Source of the DNA: Paenalcaligenes hominis
GTDB taxonomy: Bacteria; Pseudomonadota; Gammaproteobacteria; Burkholderiales; Burkholderiaceae_B
Assembly (NCBI RefSeq): GCF_011927625.1
Contig: NZ_JAATIZ010000001.1
Coordinates: forward strand, 124,001 to 188,000
Direction of reading: 5' to 3'
Length of the DNA: 64,000 nucleotides
Shown: positions 20,538 to 29,286 of the stretch, piece after piece
Layout of the letters: every line of letters begins with the position of its first letter
How positions within the stretch are numbered: position 1 is the first letter of the stretch
Translations under genes and position numbers: made by a program
The notes under the pieces: generated by a model
Seen by the model: the letters and a program-made list of their open reading frames with translations, nothing else
What the model was told of the DNA's origin: nothing
Databases searched by the model: none

Positions 20538-21998
20538 ATGATGACAAGTCCATCGGCTTTGGATGCATTGAGCACAGCCAAATCGGTTTTATTAACCCCA
20601 TGGGGCGTGACCGAGCACGATTTACAACACAGTTTGGCTGAGATTTTTACCCATCGAGTGGACTATGCCGATTTGTATTTTCAATATTCGCGTAGCGAGG
20701 CCTGGAGCCTCGAGGAAGGCATTGTTAAAACAGGCAGTTTTAATATTGAACAAGGGGTAGGCGTACGCGCTATTAGTGGTGAAAAGACAGCTTTCTCGTA
20801 TTCTGATATCTTAAGTCAAGAGGCTTTGCTAAACGCTGCCCATGCTGTGCGCAGCATTGCTCGCCAAGGCCAGCAGGGGCAAATACCGTTGCTCAATGCG
20901 CGACCTAGCACAAGACCGTTGCTTTATGTACCTAATGACCCCCTAGATAGTCTAACCGCACCAGAAAAAGTCGCATTGCTTGAAAAAGTTGAACGCATGG
21001 CTCGAGCTAAAGACCCTCAGGTCATTCAGGTGATGGCCAGTTTGGGCGCCACGTGCGATACGGTATTAGTGGCTGGTAGCGATGGCCGTTTAGCGGCTGA
21101 TGTTCGTCCCTTAGTGCGTTTATCTATTACAGTGATAGCAGAGCGTGCTGGGCGACGCGAAAGTGGCAGCTCGGGCGGGGGCGGTCGTTTTGATCTAGGC
21201 TATTTTGATGATGCTCTTTTACAAAACTATGTGGATCAGGCGGTCGATCAAGCCTTGATTAATCTCGAGGCCAAACCCGCACCAGCTGGTGAAATGCCCG
21301 TCGTCCTTGGGGCAGGCTGGCCAGGGATTCTTTTGCACGAGGCAGTGGGACATGGCTTAGAGGGCGACTTTAACCGTAAAGGGTCAAGCGTATTTAGTGA
21401 TCGTATTGGCGAGCAGGTGGCCTCTAAAGGCGTCACCGTCATTGATGATGGCACCTTAACCGATCGTCGTGGGTCGTTAAATATCGATGATGAAGGCAAC
21501 CCAACCCAACACAATGTGTTGATTGAGGACGGCATTTTGACCGGTTACATGCAAGACATGTTGAACGCACGCTTAATGAATATGCCCGTAACGGGTAATG
21601 GCCGTCGCGAGTCCTATGCGTATTTACCCATGCCGCGTATGACAAATACATATATGTTAAATGGTTCTCATCATCCTGATGAGTTAATTGCTTCAGTAAA
21701 AAAAGGCATTTATGCTGCTAACTTTGGGGGTGGTCAAGTCGATATCACCAGCGGAAAGTTTGTGTTTTCTGCTTCCGAGGCTTGGCTCATTGAAAATGGG
21801 AAATTGGTTCACCCTGTAAAGGGGGCGACACTCATTGGTTCTGGCATCGAGGCCATGAATCAAGTTTCAATGATTGCTAATAATATGGCTTTAGACTCCG
21901 GTGTAGGGACCTGCGGTAAAGATGGGCAAAGCGTTCCTGTGGGGGTGGGCATGCCTTCTATCCGAATTGATGGGCTTACCGTTGGTGGTACAGCATAG
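20538..21998 (+). CDS. tldD: Metalloprotease TldD
   Basis: TldD forms a heterodimer with PmbA/TldE and degrades peptides, including microcin precursors and CcdA. The zinc motif [16 protein letters not shown] lies near residue 266, and the N-terminal [17 protein letters not shown] block and C-terminal [19 protein letters not shown] are typical. The 486 residues match the family. The partner gene pmbA is not in this window. Confidence 0.95.
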   Translation: MMTSPSALDALSTAKSVLLTPWGVTEHDLQHSLAEIFTHRVDYADLYFQYSRSEAWSLEEGIVKTGSFNIEQGVGVRAISGEKTAFSYSDILSQEALLNAAHAVRSIARQGQQGQIPLLNARPSTRPLLYVPNDPLDSLTAPEKVALLEKVERMARAKDPQVIQVMASLGATCDTVLVAGSDGRLAADVRPLVRLSITVIAERAGRRESGSSGGGGRFDLGYFDDALLQNYVDQAVDQALINLEAKPAPAGEMPVVLGAGWPGILLHEAVGHGLEGDFNRKGSSVFSDRIGEQVASKGVTVIDDGTLTDRRGSLNIDDEGNPTQHNVLIEDGILTGYMQDMLNARLMNMPVTGNGRRESYAYLPMPRMTNTYMLNGSHHPDELIASVKKGIYAANFGGGQVDITSGKFVFSASEAWLIENGKLVHPVKGATLIGSGIEAMNQVSMIANNMALDSGVGTCGKDGQSVPVGVGMPSIRIDGLTVGGTA

Positions 21999-22022
21999 TA
22001 AAGGCTAAAACTGAATGATGGG

Positions 22023-22048
22023 GGGCCGCACTAGCGGCCTTTTCTTTA
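22023..22048 (+). terminator. Intrinsic terminator after tldD
   Basis: GGCCGC, loop ACTA, GCGGCC, then TTTTCTTTATTT. It insulates tldD from the ect promoter that begins immediately downstream. Confidence 0.85.
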
Positions 22049-22049
22049 T

Positions 22050-22078
22050 TTGACAATACTCATTTCAATGGATATGAT
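22050..22078 (+). promoter_or_regulatory. Sigma-70 promoter of ectR-ectABCD
   Basis: A perfect -35 box TTGACA (22050-22055), a 17-bp spacer and TATGAT (22073-22078) predict a transcription start near 22085, about 40 bp before ectR. Such a strong promoter implies that control is mainly by repression. Confidence 0.8.
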
Positions 22079-22095
22079 TTCAGTTGAAATGATTA
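22061..22095. promoter_or_regulatory. Putative EctR operator in the ect promoter
   Basis: CATTTCAA (22061-22068) and TTGAAATG (22084-22091) are exact inverted arms. A tighter dyad, TTTCAGTTGAAA, is centred at about 22083/22084, on the predicted transcription start. The 13-mer AGTTGAAATGATT (22082-22094) recurs in reverse at 29011-29023 before ehuB. MarR-type EctR repressors are known to bind dyads around the -10 region of ect promoters; binding here is inferred. Confidence 0.65.
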
Positions 22096-22123
22096 TTTGC
22101 TTGATGTGGAATATGAAAGCTAA

Positions 22124-22645
22124 ATGAAAACACAGGATCAATATGATTTACGCATATTGCGTGCATTACGTCGTATCACACGCTCTATTGCGTTGCACTC
22201 TCGACAGCTGTCGGCGGGTAGCAATATTACAGCCCCTCAGTTGGTCTGCTTGCGCACCGTTATAGAAAAAGGTCCTTTAACTGCCACCATGATTAGCCGT
22301 GAAATGCACGTCAGTCCAAGCACGGTGGTCGGTATCTTAGATCGACTCGAAGACAAAAACCTAGTTCAACGTGAACGCAGTCGTGAAGACCGTCGTATTG
22401 TGTATGTGTCTGCTACCACAGCAGGTAAAGAATTAGCCCAAAGTACACCATCACCGCTACAGCAAAAGCTAAGCGAAGCTTTACAGCAGCTTTCTGAGCA
22501 AGAACAAAAGCAAATTACTACGGCCTTAGAGCGAGTGGTGGCCTTGATTGACTCAGATGCAGAAATGGAAGCCGACCAATCTGTATCTGCTTTATTGGAG
22601 ATACCCGAAGGCGCTGTACCACCGGAATCGGGTTTAGTGGTTTGA
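22124..22645 (+). CDS. ectR: MarR-family regulator of ectoine genes
   Basis: The 173-residue protein has a MarR winged helix-turn-helix: ITAPQLVCLRTVIEKGPLTA, ISREMHVSPSTVVGILDRLE (recognition helix) and the wing VQRERSREDRRIVYV with the DxR motif. Its place directly before ectA matches EctR repressors, which control ectoine synthesis in response to osmolarity. It shares the ect promoter, so it is probably autoregulated. The C-terminal 20-odd residues are acidic and not part of the usual fold. It overlaps ectA by 4 bp. Confidence 0.9.
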   Translation: MKTQDQYDLRILRALRRITRSIALHSRQLSAGSNITAPQLVCLRTVIEKGPLTATMISREMHVSPSTVVGILDRLEDKNLVQRERSREDRRIVYVSATTAGKELAQSTPSPLQQKLSEALQQLSEQEQKQITTALERVVALIDSDAEMEADQSVSALLEIPEGAVPPESGLVV

Positions 22646-23184
22646 CCATTACAAAAACAGAGACAAACACAACGAACACGGAAAGCAGCGACGAAGACCC
22701 GCTGCGATTCCACCAGCCAACCATCAACGATGGGGCCGCTATTTATGAACTCGTTCAAGCGTGCCCTCCGTTAGATCTCAATTCGAATTATGTGTATTTA
22801 CTGTTAAGTACACATTTCGCTCAAACGTGCATCGTTGCTTACGATGCAGATCAACTCGTAGGCTTTATATCGGCCTACCGACATCCCCAGAAAAAACAGA
22901 CATTATTCATTTGGCAAGTCGCTGTACACGCGACCATGCGTGGTCGTGGTGTGGCACAAAAAATGCTAGATGCGCTATTGGATCGGGAAGGCTTAGAGGA
23001 CATTAGGTTCATTGAGACTACCGTAGACCCAGACAATAGCTCATCGCGACGCCTGTTTGAAAAACTAGCTCAGCGCCATCAAGCACAGCTGACAGAGCTT
23101 GACTTTTTAATTGCAGAGCATTTTGTAAAACCGCAAGTGGAGCCGTTACTGCGTATCGGCCCTTTGACGACAAACTTGTTATAA
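22642..23184 (+). CDS. ectA: L-2,4-diaminobutyrate N-gamma-acetyltransferase
   Basis: EctA acetylates diaminobutyrate with acetyl-CoA, the second step of ectoine synthesis. It is a GNAT-fold enzyme: IWQVAVHATMRGRGVAQKML near residue 93 is the acetyl-CoA site, and ACPPLDLNSNYVYLLL is the EctA-specific N-terminal block. No ATG lies before the conserved region; the frame opens at TTG 22642, overlapping the ectR stop by 4 bp, so translation is likely coupled and weakly initiated. The first 22 residues are polar and low in complexity. Confidence 0.94.
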   Translation: MTITKTETNTTNTESSDEDPLRFHQPTINDGAAIYELVQACPPLDLNSNYVYLLLSTHFAQTCIVAYDADQLVGFISAYRHPQKKQTLFIWQVAVHATMRGRGVAQKMLDALLDREGLEDIRFIETTVDPDNSSSRRLFEKLAQRHQAQLTELDFLIAEHFVKPQVEPLLRIGPLTTNLL

Positions 23185-23200
23185 CAACGAGGAGAAAATC

Positions 23201-24505
23201 ATGTCAGATTTAAAAATATTCGAACGCATGGAATCACAAGTGCGTGGCTATATCCGTTCCTTCCCTGTACTGTTTACTTACGCTAAGGGCTCCTTATTGC
23301 GTGATGAATCAGGTAAAGATTACATCGACTTTTTTAGCGGGGCAGGAACCTTAAACTATGGCCACAACAATGAAGTGTTCAAGCAAAAACTCATTGAATA
23401 TGTGGAAAGCGATGGAGTGGTGCATGGTTTAGATATGGCCACCTCAGCAAAAAAAGAGTTTCTAGAGGCAGTGGATAAACACTTATTCAAGCCGCGTAAT
23501 TGGAATTACACCTTGCAGTTCACTGGCCCTACCGGTACCAATGCGGTTGAGGCAGCACTAAAATTAGCACGTCAAGTAACTGGGCGGCAAAATGTAATTT
23601 CATTTACCCATGGTTTCCATGGGGTGAGTTGCGGCGCTCTAGCAGCAACGGCAAATAAAAAGTTTAGAGACGCAGCAGGCATTCAGCTTCAGAACACGAC
23701 CTTTATGCCTTATGACGGCTACATGGGGCCTGATGTCGATACCATTAGCTACCTAGAGCGTCTTTTAGACGATCCAAGCAGCGGTTTAGATAAGCCAGCT
23801 GCCGTGATTGTAGAAACCATTCAAGGCGAAGGGGGCGTAAACGTTGCCACGGCCCGCTGGTTAAAAGCGCTTCAGCAGTTATGTAAAGCTCACGGTATGT
23901 TAATGATCGTTGACGACATTCAAGTAGGTTGCGGTCGTACCGGAACCTTTTTCAGCTTTGAGAAATTCGGTATTCAGCCAGACATCATTACCCTATCTAA
24001 ATCCTTGTCAGGTTATGGTCTGCCCATGTCACTGGTATTGATGAAACCTGAGTTAGATATCTGGAAGCCGAGCGCCCATAACGGTACTTTCCGTGGTAAT
24101 AACCTAGCTTTTGTGACGGCAACGGCTGCATTAGACGAGTATTGGGCTAATGCTGAGTTCAGCAAACAAATCCAACAAAAAGAAAGCATCGTACGTGATT
24201 GGCTAGAGAATATTGTGCATAGCTATCCTGGGTCAGGACTCAGTGTCCGAGGTCGTGGCTTAATTCAGGGCTTGGTGAGCCCAGCCGGTTCCGACGTGGC
24301 GGCACAAATTGCAAGCCGCGCGTTTGAAAAAGGCTTGGTCATTGAAACCTCTGGCGCTCAAGATGAAGTGGTAAAACTTTTACCTGCATTGACCATTGAG
24401 ACAGAGCACTTGAAAAAAGGGCTGCACATCCTAGAGCAAAGTGTTGCTGAAGTCATGGCACAGACACCGCAAACAGCAAAAATTCTTAAACTCGGAGCAA
24501 GCTAA
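23201..24505 (+). CDS. ectB: Diaminobutyrate-2-oxoglutarate aminotransferase
   Basis: EctB makes L-2,4-diaminobutyrate from aspartate semialdehyde with glutamate as amino donor, the first step of ectoine synthesis. It is a class III PLP aminotransferase: [47 protein letters not shown], and the PLP Lys in [16 protein letters not shown]. The 434 residues are the usual length. A strong GAGGAG site precedes the ATG. It overlaps ectC by one base. Confidence 0.97.
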   Translation: MSDLKIFERMESQVRGYIRSFPVLFTYAKGSLLRDESGKDYIDFFSGAGTLNYGHNNEVFKQKLIEYVESDGVVHGLDMATSAKKEFLEAVDKHLFKPRNWNYTLQFTGPTGTNAVEAALKLARQVTGRQNVISFTHGFHGVSCGALAATANKKFRDAAGIQLQNTTFMPYDGYMGPDVDTISYLERLLDDPSSGLDKPAAVIVETIQGEGGVNVATARWLKALQQLCKAHGMLMIVDDIQVGCGRTGTFFSFEKFGIQPDIITLSKSLSGYGLPMSLVLMKPELDIWKPSAHNGTFRGNNLAFVTATAALDEYWANAEFSKQIQQKESIVRDWLENIVHSYPGSGLSVRGRGLIQGLVSPAGSDVAAQIASRAFEKGLVIETSGAQDEVVKLLPALTIETEHLKKGLHILEQSVAEVMAQTPQTAKILKLGAS

Positions 24506-24894
24506 TGATCGTACGTAATGTAAAAGACGTAATTGGAACTGAACACGAAGTCCGTACCGACAACTGGGTTAGTCGTCGAGTTCTACTTAAAAAAGACGGC
24601 ATGGGTTTTTCTTTTCATGAAACGGTGATTTTTCCTGGAACAGAGACTCATATCCATTACCAAAACCACCTTGAAGCGGTATGGTGTGTAGAAGGCGACG
24701 GGGAAATAGAGACCGTAGCCGATGGTAAAAAATATGCACTCGGACCTGGAGTCGTCTATGCCTTAGATGAGCATGACGAGCATTACCTACGAGGTGGTGA
24801 AAAACCGTTACGTGTGATTTGTGTCTTTAACCCGCCATTAAGTGGGTTGGAAGTTCATGATGAAGAGGGAGTTTATCCTGCAGACGTAAGTTAG
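24505..24894 (+). CDS. ectC: Ectoine synthase
   Basis: EctC cyclises N-gamma-acetyl-diaminobutyrate to ectoine. It is a small metal-dependent cupin of 129 residues: [34 protein letters not shown] and [15 protein letters not shown] carry the conserved His, Glu and Tyr residues. Its start overlaps the ectB stop (TAATG), and ectD follows after 11 bp. Confidence 0.97.
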   Translation: MIVRNVKDVIGTEHEVRTDNWVSRRVLLKKDGMGFSFHETVIFPGTETHIHYQNHLEAVWCVEGDGEIETVADGKKYALGPGVVYALDEHDEHYLRGGEKPLRVICVFNPPLSGLEVHDEEGVYPADVS

Positions 24895-24905
24895 GAGATT
24901 TATCT

Positions 24906-25805
24906 ATGACAGTTGCTACCGATTACTATCCGTCTCGCGTAGCAACGCCTATGGCATTAATTCCTCGTGTTGAGCCCGTAGTCTATGCACGAGGAACCTA
25001 TGCCAAAGCGTTGAGCGCCGAACAGTTACGTAGTTATGAAGAAAACGGTTTTCTCGTCATGCATGATGTGTTTGACCCGGCCGAGGTACAAACCTATGCG
25101 GATGAGTTACACCGCCTATTGCAAAACCAAGAGCTAGTCGGTCAGCCTGGAACGATCACTGAACCTGGTAGTGATGCTATTCGCTCATTATTCAAAGTGC
25201 ATGAGCACAGTGCCTTGGTACAGCAGTTGGTACAAGACCCACGTTTACTGAATGTAGCATGTCAAATTCTTGGCTCGGATGTATACATGCATCAAACCCG
25301 TGCTAATTTTAAGCCGGGTTTTACCGGTAAAGCCTTTTATTGGCATTCGGATTTTGAAACATGGCACGTAGAAGACGGTATGCCCGCCATGCGCGCCTTG
25401 AGTTGCTCTGTGTTGCTAACTGATAACAATGCCAGTAATGGCTCTTTAATGCTGGTGCCGGGTTCCCATCGGTACTTTGTGCCGTGTCTAGGTGAAACGC
25501 CAGAACAACACCACAAGCAGTCCTTGAAAAAACAAGAGTATGGTGTGCCCAGCCAAGACCATTTGACTCAGTTGGTCGATCAAGGGGGTTTAGAGACGGT
25601 GCAAGCTAAAGCCGGATCCGTCATCTTTTTTGATTGCAATACTATTCATGGCTCTGCAAACAATATCAGCCCTTGGGCTCGCTCTAATCTGTTTATGGTG
25701 TACAACAGTGTAGAAAATGCGCTGCAAGCCCCAAAATACGGTTTAGAGCCTCGGCCTGACTTTTTAGGACAGCGCACTGTTCAGCACGTGTTGAGTCCTT
25801 CGTGA
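24906..25805 (+). CDS. ectD: Ectoine 5-hydroxylase
   Basis: EctD is an Fe(II)/2-oxoglutarate dioxygenase that turns ectoine into 5S,6S-hydroxyectoine. The iron facial triad is visible as HSDFETWHVEDGMP (HxD) and the distal His in FFDCNTIHGSANN, with the 2-oxoglutarate Arg in SPWARSNLF. The signature SDFETWHVEDG is specific to EctD. GGAG precedes the ATG. Oxygen is needed for this step, so hydroxyectoine should be made only aerobically. Confidence 0.97.
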   Translation: MTVATDYYPSRVATPMALIPRVEPVVYARGTYAKALSAEQLRSYEENGFLVMHDVFDPAEVQTYADELHRLLQNQELVGQPGTITEPGSDAIRSLFKVHEHSALVQQLVQDPRLLNVACQILGSDVYMHQTRANFKPGFTGKAFYWHSDFETWHVEDGMPAMRALSCSVLLTDNNASNGSLMLVPGSHRYFVPCLGETPEQHHKQSLKKQEYGVPSQDHLTQLVDQGGLETVQAKAGSVIFFDCNTIHGSANNISPWARSNLFMVYNSVENALQAPKYGLEPRPDFLGQRTVQHVLSPS

Positions 25806-25821
25806 TGCGTGTTGCTACGAT

Positions 25822-25855
25822 AAAAAAAGGCGTCTTTAGAGACGCCTTTCTTTAT
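25822..25855. terminator. Bidirectional terminator between ectD and ehuA
   Basis: AAAGGCGTCT and AGACGCCTTT form a stem with A/T runs on both sides, ending the convergent ect and ehu transcripts. Confidence 0.88.
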
Positions 25856-25895
25856 CACTGGTGCGGAACACCTCATTGCTTAGGTCGAGGGCATT

Positions 25896-26702
25896 TTAAG
25901 GGGAGTCTTGCTGACCATTACCATTATGTTGCATAAAATGACTTAAGAACTCTTTGGTGCGTGCATGCTGTGGGGCAGAAAACAACTGTTCTGCTGGCGC
26001 GTCTTCCACAATCACCCCTTGATCGAAAAAGCAAATACGATCAGAAATTTGCCGAGCAAATTGCATTTCATGAGTGACTAACAAGATGGTGAGGTCATGC
26101 TTAGAACATAAGTGCTCAATCACCTGCAATACTTCACCGACCAACTCGGGATCTAAAGCCGATGTGGGTTCATCAAAGAGCATAATGTTAGGTCGCATGG
26201 CTAATGCTCGCGCTATGCCTACTCGTTGCTGCTGTCCGCCAGAAAGCTGACTAGGAAATTTATTAGCATGGTCAGTTAAGCCGACTAAATCTAAATAGTC
26301 CATTGCACGCTGTTTGGCTTTTTTCTTATCTAGCCCCAGCACATGAATGGGTGCTTCAGTGACGTTACGCAGCACAGTCATGTGAGGAAATAAGTTGAAT
26401 TGTTGGAAAACCATCCCCATTTTTTTACGCATGTGACGCAAGTGGGCTTCACTAGCAGGAACAAGCTGGTCGTTTTTGTTTTCGTGCCATAGTGGCTCGC
26501 CGTCTACGTAAATAACACCGCCTTGAATGTCTTCTAGGGTCATAAGAATACGCAACACAGTAGACTTGCCTGACCCAGACGGTCCGATAATGGTGACTTT
26601 TTCACCTTTGTTGACGGTGAAGTTTAACTCGTTGAGCACAGTGTGATCACCGAATTTTTTGGTCACGTTTTGAAAATCAATAATGGTGTTAGAGTTAGTC
26701 AT
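25896..26702 (-). CDS. ehuA: ABC transporter ATPase, ectoine/polar amino acid type
   Basis: The 268-residue ATPase has Walker A (GPSGSGKSTVLR), the Q-loop MGMVFQQFNLFPHMTV, the signature LSGGQQQRVGIARAL and Walker B (IMLFDEPTSALDPE). It belongs to the polar amino acid (GlnQ/EhuA) family. I chose ATG 26702, which gives MTNSNTIIDFQNV and overlaps ehuD by 8 bp. It is the last gene of ehuBCDA. Ectoine specificity is inferred from the shared operator and the adjacent ect genes. Confidence 0.85.
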   Translation of the reverse strand: MTNSNTIIDFQNVTKKFGDHTVLNELNFTVNKGEKVTIIGPSGSGKSTVLRILMTLEDIQGGVIYVDGEPLWHENKNDQLVPASEAHLRHMRKKMGMVFQQFNLFPHMTVLRNVTEAPIHVLGLDKKKAKQRAMDYLDLVGLTDHANKFPSQLSGGQQQRVGIARALAMRPNIMLFDEPTSALDPELVGEVLQVIEHLCSKHDLTILLVTHEMQFARQISDRICFFDQGVIVEDAPAEQLFSAPQHARTKEFLSHFMQHNGNGQQDSP

Positions 26703-27393
26703 GATGTAAATGGATCCCTTCTTTGGGTAAGCGTTCATCTAATAGTCGAACGAGCCAAGCAGCAATCAAGGTCATAATAAGATAAATCAGTCCGACCATA
26801 GATAGCGGGATAAGGTATTGAAAGCTCCGATCACCAATAATTTTGGCAACATTAAGTAATTCCAGTACAGCAACGACCGATAAAATCGGCACGTCTTTCA
26901 TTATAGAAACTAAATAATTGCCCAAAGCAGGCACAATACGAGGAATGGCTTGGGGTAACACAATCGTGCTGAAGGTGCGCCACCCTGATAAATCCAAAGC
27001 GCGTGCGGCTTCAAGTTGGCCCCGTGCCACGGACTCAATACCTGCGCGGTAGACTTCAGAGGTGTAGGCGCTGTATTGCAGGCCTAAGGCCAAGGCGCCC
27101 GTCAGAAAAGCAGGCAAAACCACGCCATAGTCAGGCAAGACATAATATAAAAAGAAGAGCTGTACTAATAACGGTGTATCGCGTATAAATTCGCTAATAA
27201 ACCGTGCTGGCCAGGAAATAACTTTTAGTCTGACGCTTTTTAAAGCCGCCAAAATTAAACCCAACACGGCAGCTACAAAAAATCCCAGTAGGGTGGCCTG
27301 TAAAGTCACGATTAGGCCTTTACCTAAAATAGGTAAAATAGACCAAGCAAATGCCCAAGCGCTACTGGTATCCCAACTGATGCCAAATAACAT
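26695..27393 (-). CDS. ehuD: ABC transporter permease, ectoine/polar amino acid type
   Basis: The 232-residue inner-membrane permease of the HisM/GlnP family has about five membrane segments and the EAA loop ARGQLEAARALDLSGWRTFSTIVLPQA. ATG 27393 overlaps the ehuC stop by one base (TAATG) and is preceded by GGAGGTC, a very strong ribosome site. It pairs with EhuC to form the channel. Confidence 0.84.
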   Translation of the reverse strand: MLFGISWDTSSAWAFAWSILPILGKGLIVTLQATLLGFFVAAVLGLILAALKSVRLKVISWPARFISEFIRDTPLLVQLFFLYYVLPDYGVVLPAFLTGALALGLQYSAYTSEVYRAGIESVARGQLEAARALDLSGWRTFSTIVLPQAIPRIVPALGNYLVSIMKDVPILSVVAVLELLNVAKIIGDRSFQYLIPLSMVGLIYLIMTLIAAWLVRLLDERLPKEGIHLHHD

Positions 27394-28064
27394 TATTGAC
27401 CTCCTGCACGCCAACGGCTGGTGTAACGTTCAAGTAAATGCATCAAACCACTAATCACCAGTGCCATGCCAAAATACATAAAAAGCAGCATGGTATAGAT
27501 GGTGGTGCTGTCTTGGGTAAAGTTGCGAATTTGTTCAGCTCTAAATGCCATATCGGCTAAACCAATTAATGACACCAACGCCGTATCTTTCAGGTTCTGA
27601 ATCGCTAAATTGCCAAAGGTGGGCATCATTTCTGGAATGGCTTGGGGCACGGCAATTCGCCACATGGTTTGGCGTGCGTTAAAATCCAAGGCTTTAGCGG
27701 CTTCGTATTGGGAAGGGGGGACCGCTTGAATCGCGCCGCGCACCACCTCTGCGCCATAAGCACCTATGTTTAATGCCAGGGCCAAGGTTCCTGCTAAGAC
27801 GGGTGGCAATCGCAAGTCGATACCAATCAACTGCCCCAACATGGGTAAAGCAAAAAATAGCCAAAACAGCTGAACTAAGAGGGAAGTGCCTCGGAAAATC
27901 TCAATAAAGCTGACACTGATTGCCTTGACCCACCAATGGTGAGACAAGCGGCCTACGCCAAATAAAAAGGCAAACACGGCCCCTAGCACCGAGGAGTAAA
28001 GAGTCAGTTGCACTGTGACCCATGCTCCGGAGAGCAAGGGGCCACTGTATTCTATCCAACTCAT
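27393..28064 (-). CDS. ehuC: ABC transporter permease, ectoine/polar amino acid type
   Basis: The 223-residue permease of the HisM/GlnP family begins with a membrane segment (GAWVTVQLTLYSSVLGAVFAF) and has the EAA loop AVPPSQYEAAKALDFNARQTMWRIAVPQA. It starts 3 bp after the ehuB stop and is coupled to ehuD. Context points to ectoine uptake. Confidence 0.84.
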   Translation of the reverse strand: MSWIEYSGPLLSGAWVTVQLTLYSSVLGAVFAFLFGVGRLSHHWWVKAISVSFIEIFRGTSLLVQLFWLFFALPMLGQLIGIDLRLPPVLAGTLALALNIGAYGAEVVRGAIQAVPPSQYEAAKALDFNARQTMWRIAVPQAIPEMMPTFGNLAIQNLKDTALVSLIGLADMAFRAEQIRNFTQDSTTIYTMLLFMYFGMALVISGLMHLLERYTSRWRAGGQ

Positions 28065-28067
28065 ACG

Positions 28068-28928
28068 TTATGAGCTCATACAAAGATCGGCAGTGCTTTT
28101 TGCGTTGGATTCGCTCTGATCCACGTCGCTAAAACCGTAACGGCTCAATATTTCTTGCCATTCTTTGGTTTGTTTGAAAGCAGCTAATTCTTTATTGATG
28201 GCGTCACGCAAGCTTTCTGAATCTTTAGCAAAGGTAAAGCCTCCCCAACTCCGAATGGCCTCGCCATCGATAACAGGGTCTTCAAACTGAGCGGCTAATT
28301 CCACCTTGTCGCTTTGTTTAGCGAGTTCCGCGGCAGTCAGACCCGTGGCAGCATATGCATCTGCACGACCCGTGGCGACAGTTGAAATGGCATCGGCATT
28401 ATTGGAAATCGTGACGAGTTGTGATTCGTCGACGCCAAGTGCTTGCATCATTTCTAATTGATCCGCTCCGGCCATAATAGCGACTTTGTTTTTACTGTCT
28501 TTAAAGGCTTCGTAGCTGTGCAAGTCTTTCGGGTTGCCTGCTGCAACCAATAAGCCTTCACCATATGAACTGTTTGGCTCTGAAAATAAAATTTGCTCAC
28601 AGCGCTGAGGCAAAATCGCCATTTCTGCAGCAACCATATCAAAGCGATCGGCTTGTAAACCAGGAATTAGTGAACCAAAATTGGTGGTTTGCCATTCAAT
28701 CTTGTCGATGCCTAGCGCTTTAACTAAATGCATGGCAACTTCAGGGCCAACCCCTTTGGCTTCGCCGTTTAAATCGGTATAACCATAGGGAATTTCATTG
28801 GCTACAGCGATACGGATAGTCCCTTTTTTTTGAATGTCCTCTAGGGATGCGGCATGCGTGGAAAGCCCTAGTGTTAATAGCGTTGCCGCGGTACCGCAAA
28901 GAAGAGTAGATCGTGAAAATAAGCGCAT
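28068..28928 (-). CDS. ehuB: Periplasmic ectoine-type substrate-binding protein
   Basis: The 286-residue protein has a signal peptide (cleavage likely after THAA near residue 27) and a type II periplasmic binding fold of family 3: GTIRIAVANEIPYGYTDLNGEAKGVGPEVA, LQADRFDMVAAEMAILPQRCEQILFSEP. The latter block resembles EhuB of rhizobia. Mature Cys occur at PQRC and near the C-terminus (DLCMSS). AAGGA precedes the ATG. Ligand assignment to ectoine or hydroxyectoine rests on family resemblance, neighbours and the operator shared with ectR-ectABCD. Confidence 0.82.
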   Translation of the reverse strand: MRLFSRSTLLCGTAATLLTLGLSTHAASLEDIQKKGTIRIAVANEIPYGYTDLNGEAKGVGPEVAMHLVKALGIDKIEWQTTNFGSLIPGLQADRFDMVAAEMAILPQRCEQILFSEPNSSYGEGLLVAAGNPKDLHSYEAFKDSKNKVAIMAGADQLEMMQALGVDESQLVTISNNADAISTVATGRADAYAATGLTAAELAKQSDKVELAAQFEDPVIDGEAIRSWGGFTFAKDSESLRDAINKELAAFKQTKEWQEILSRYGFSDVDQSESNAKSTADLCMSS

Positions 28929-28996
28929 TGCTTTTCCTTTCTCTGATTACGTTCATCTGAACTGACGGATGAGGTCAGCAATTTATTTGCATAGTA

Positions 28997-29033
28997 ATCA
29001 TAGCCTAACAAATCATTTCAACTCAAACGATTT
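28997..29033 (-). promoter_or_regulatory. Promoter and putative EctR operator of ehuBCDA
   Basis: On the minus strand TTGAGT (29026-29021), an 18-bp spacer and TATGAT (29002-28997) form a promoter. A dyad at 29010-29033 with 9 of 12 matched positions is centred on the -35 box and contains the 13-mer shared with the ect promoter (AATCATTTCAACT on the plus strand, 29011-29023). Confidence 0.6.
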
Positions 29034-29146
29034 AGGCTCAGCCTATTTAAAAGAGAATGCGGTAGTCAAAATTAATCGCAAGAAGAAGGGGAAACAGGGA
29101 GTATTAATGATTGTGCTTTTTCTAAAAGGTATGTTAGGATAAATTT

Positions 29147-29239
29147 ATGTACAAAGCCTTATCCTTTTTCTTCTTTTATTTTTATGCGTTTCCTATGCCG
29201 CTGGCGCAGGAAGGGATAGCTTGTACACAGAACACATAG
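29147..29239 (+). CDS. Phe/Tyr-rich leader peptide of aroG
   Basis: A 30-codon frame begins MYKALSFFFFYFYAFP: six Phe and three Tyr in the first 15 residues, then MPLAQEG and a stop at 29237. An AGGAT ribosome site lies 6-7 bp upstream. This is the classic form of an amino-acid-starvation sensor: ribosomes stall at the Phe/Tyr codons when charged tRNA is scarce. It is too short to be a functional enzyme and precedes the DAHP synthase gene, the entry to aromatic synthesis. Confidence 0.85.
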   Translation: MYKALSFFFFYFYAFPMPLAQEGIACTQNT

Positions 29240-29286
29240 CAAAAAATTCCCAACTAAAGCCGCCAGCGCACAAGGCGGCTTTTTTT
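29199..29286 (+). terminator. Transcription attenuator of aroG (antiterminator and terminator)
   Basis: The terminator is AAAGCCGCC (29256-29264) paired with GGCGGCTTT (29274-29282) and followed by T to 29286. The competing antiterminator pairs CGCTGGCG (29199-29206, inside the leader peptide gene) with CGCCAGCG (29261-29268), which shares bases with the terminator's 5' arm. A ribosome stalled at Phe/Tyr codons (29165-29193) leaves the antiterminator free; one that reaches the stop codon covers it and lets the terminator form. Confidence 0.82.
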
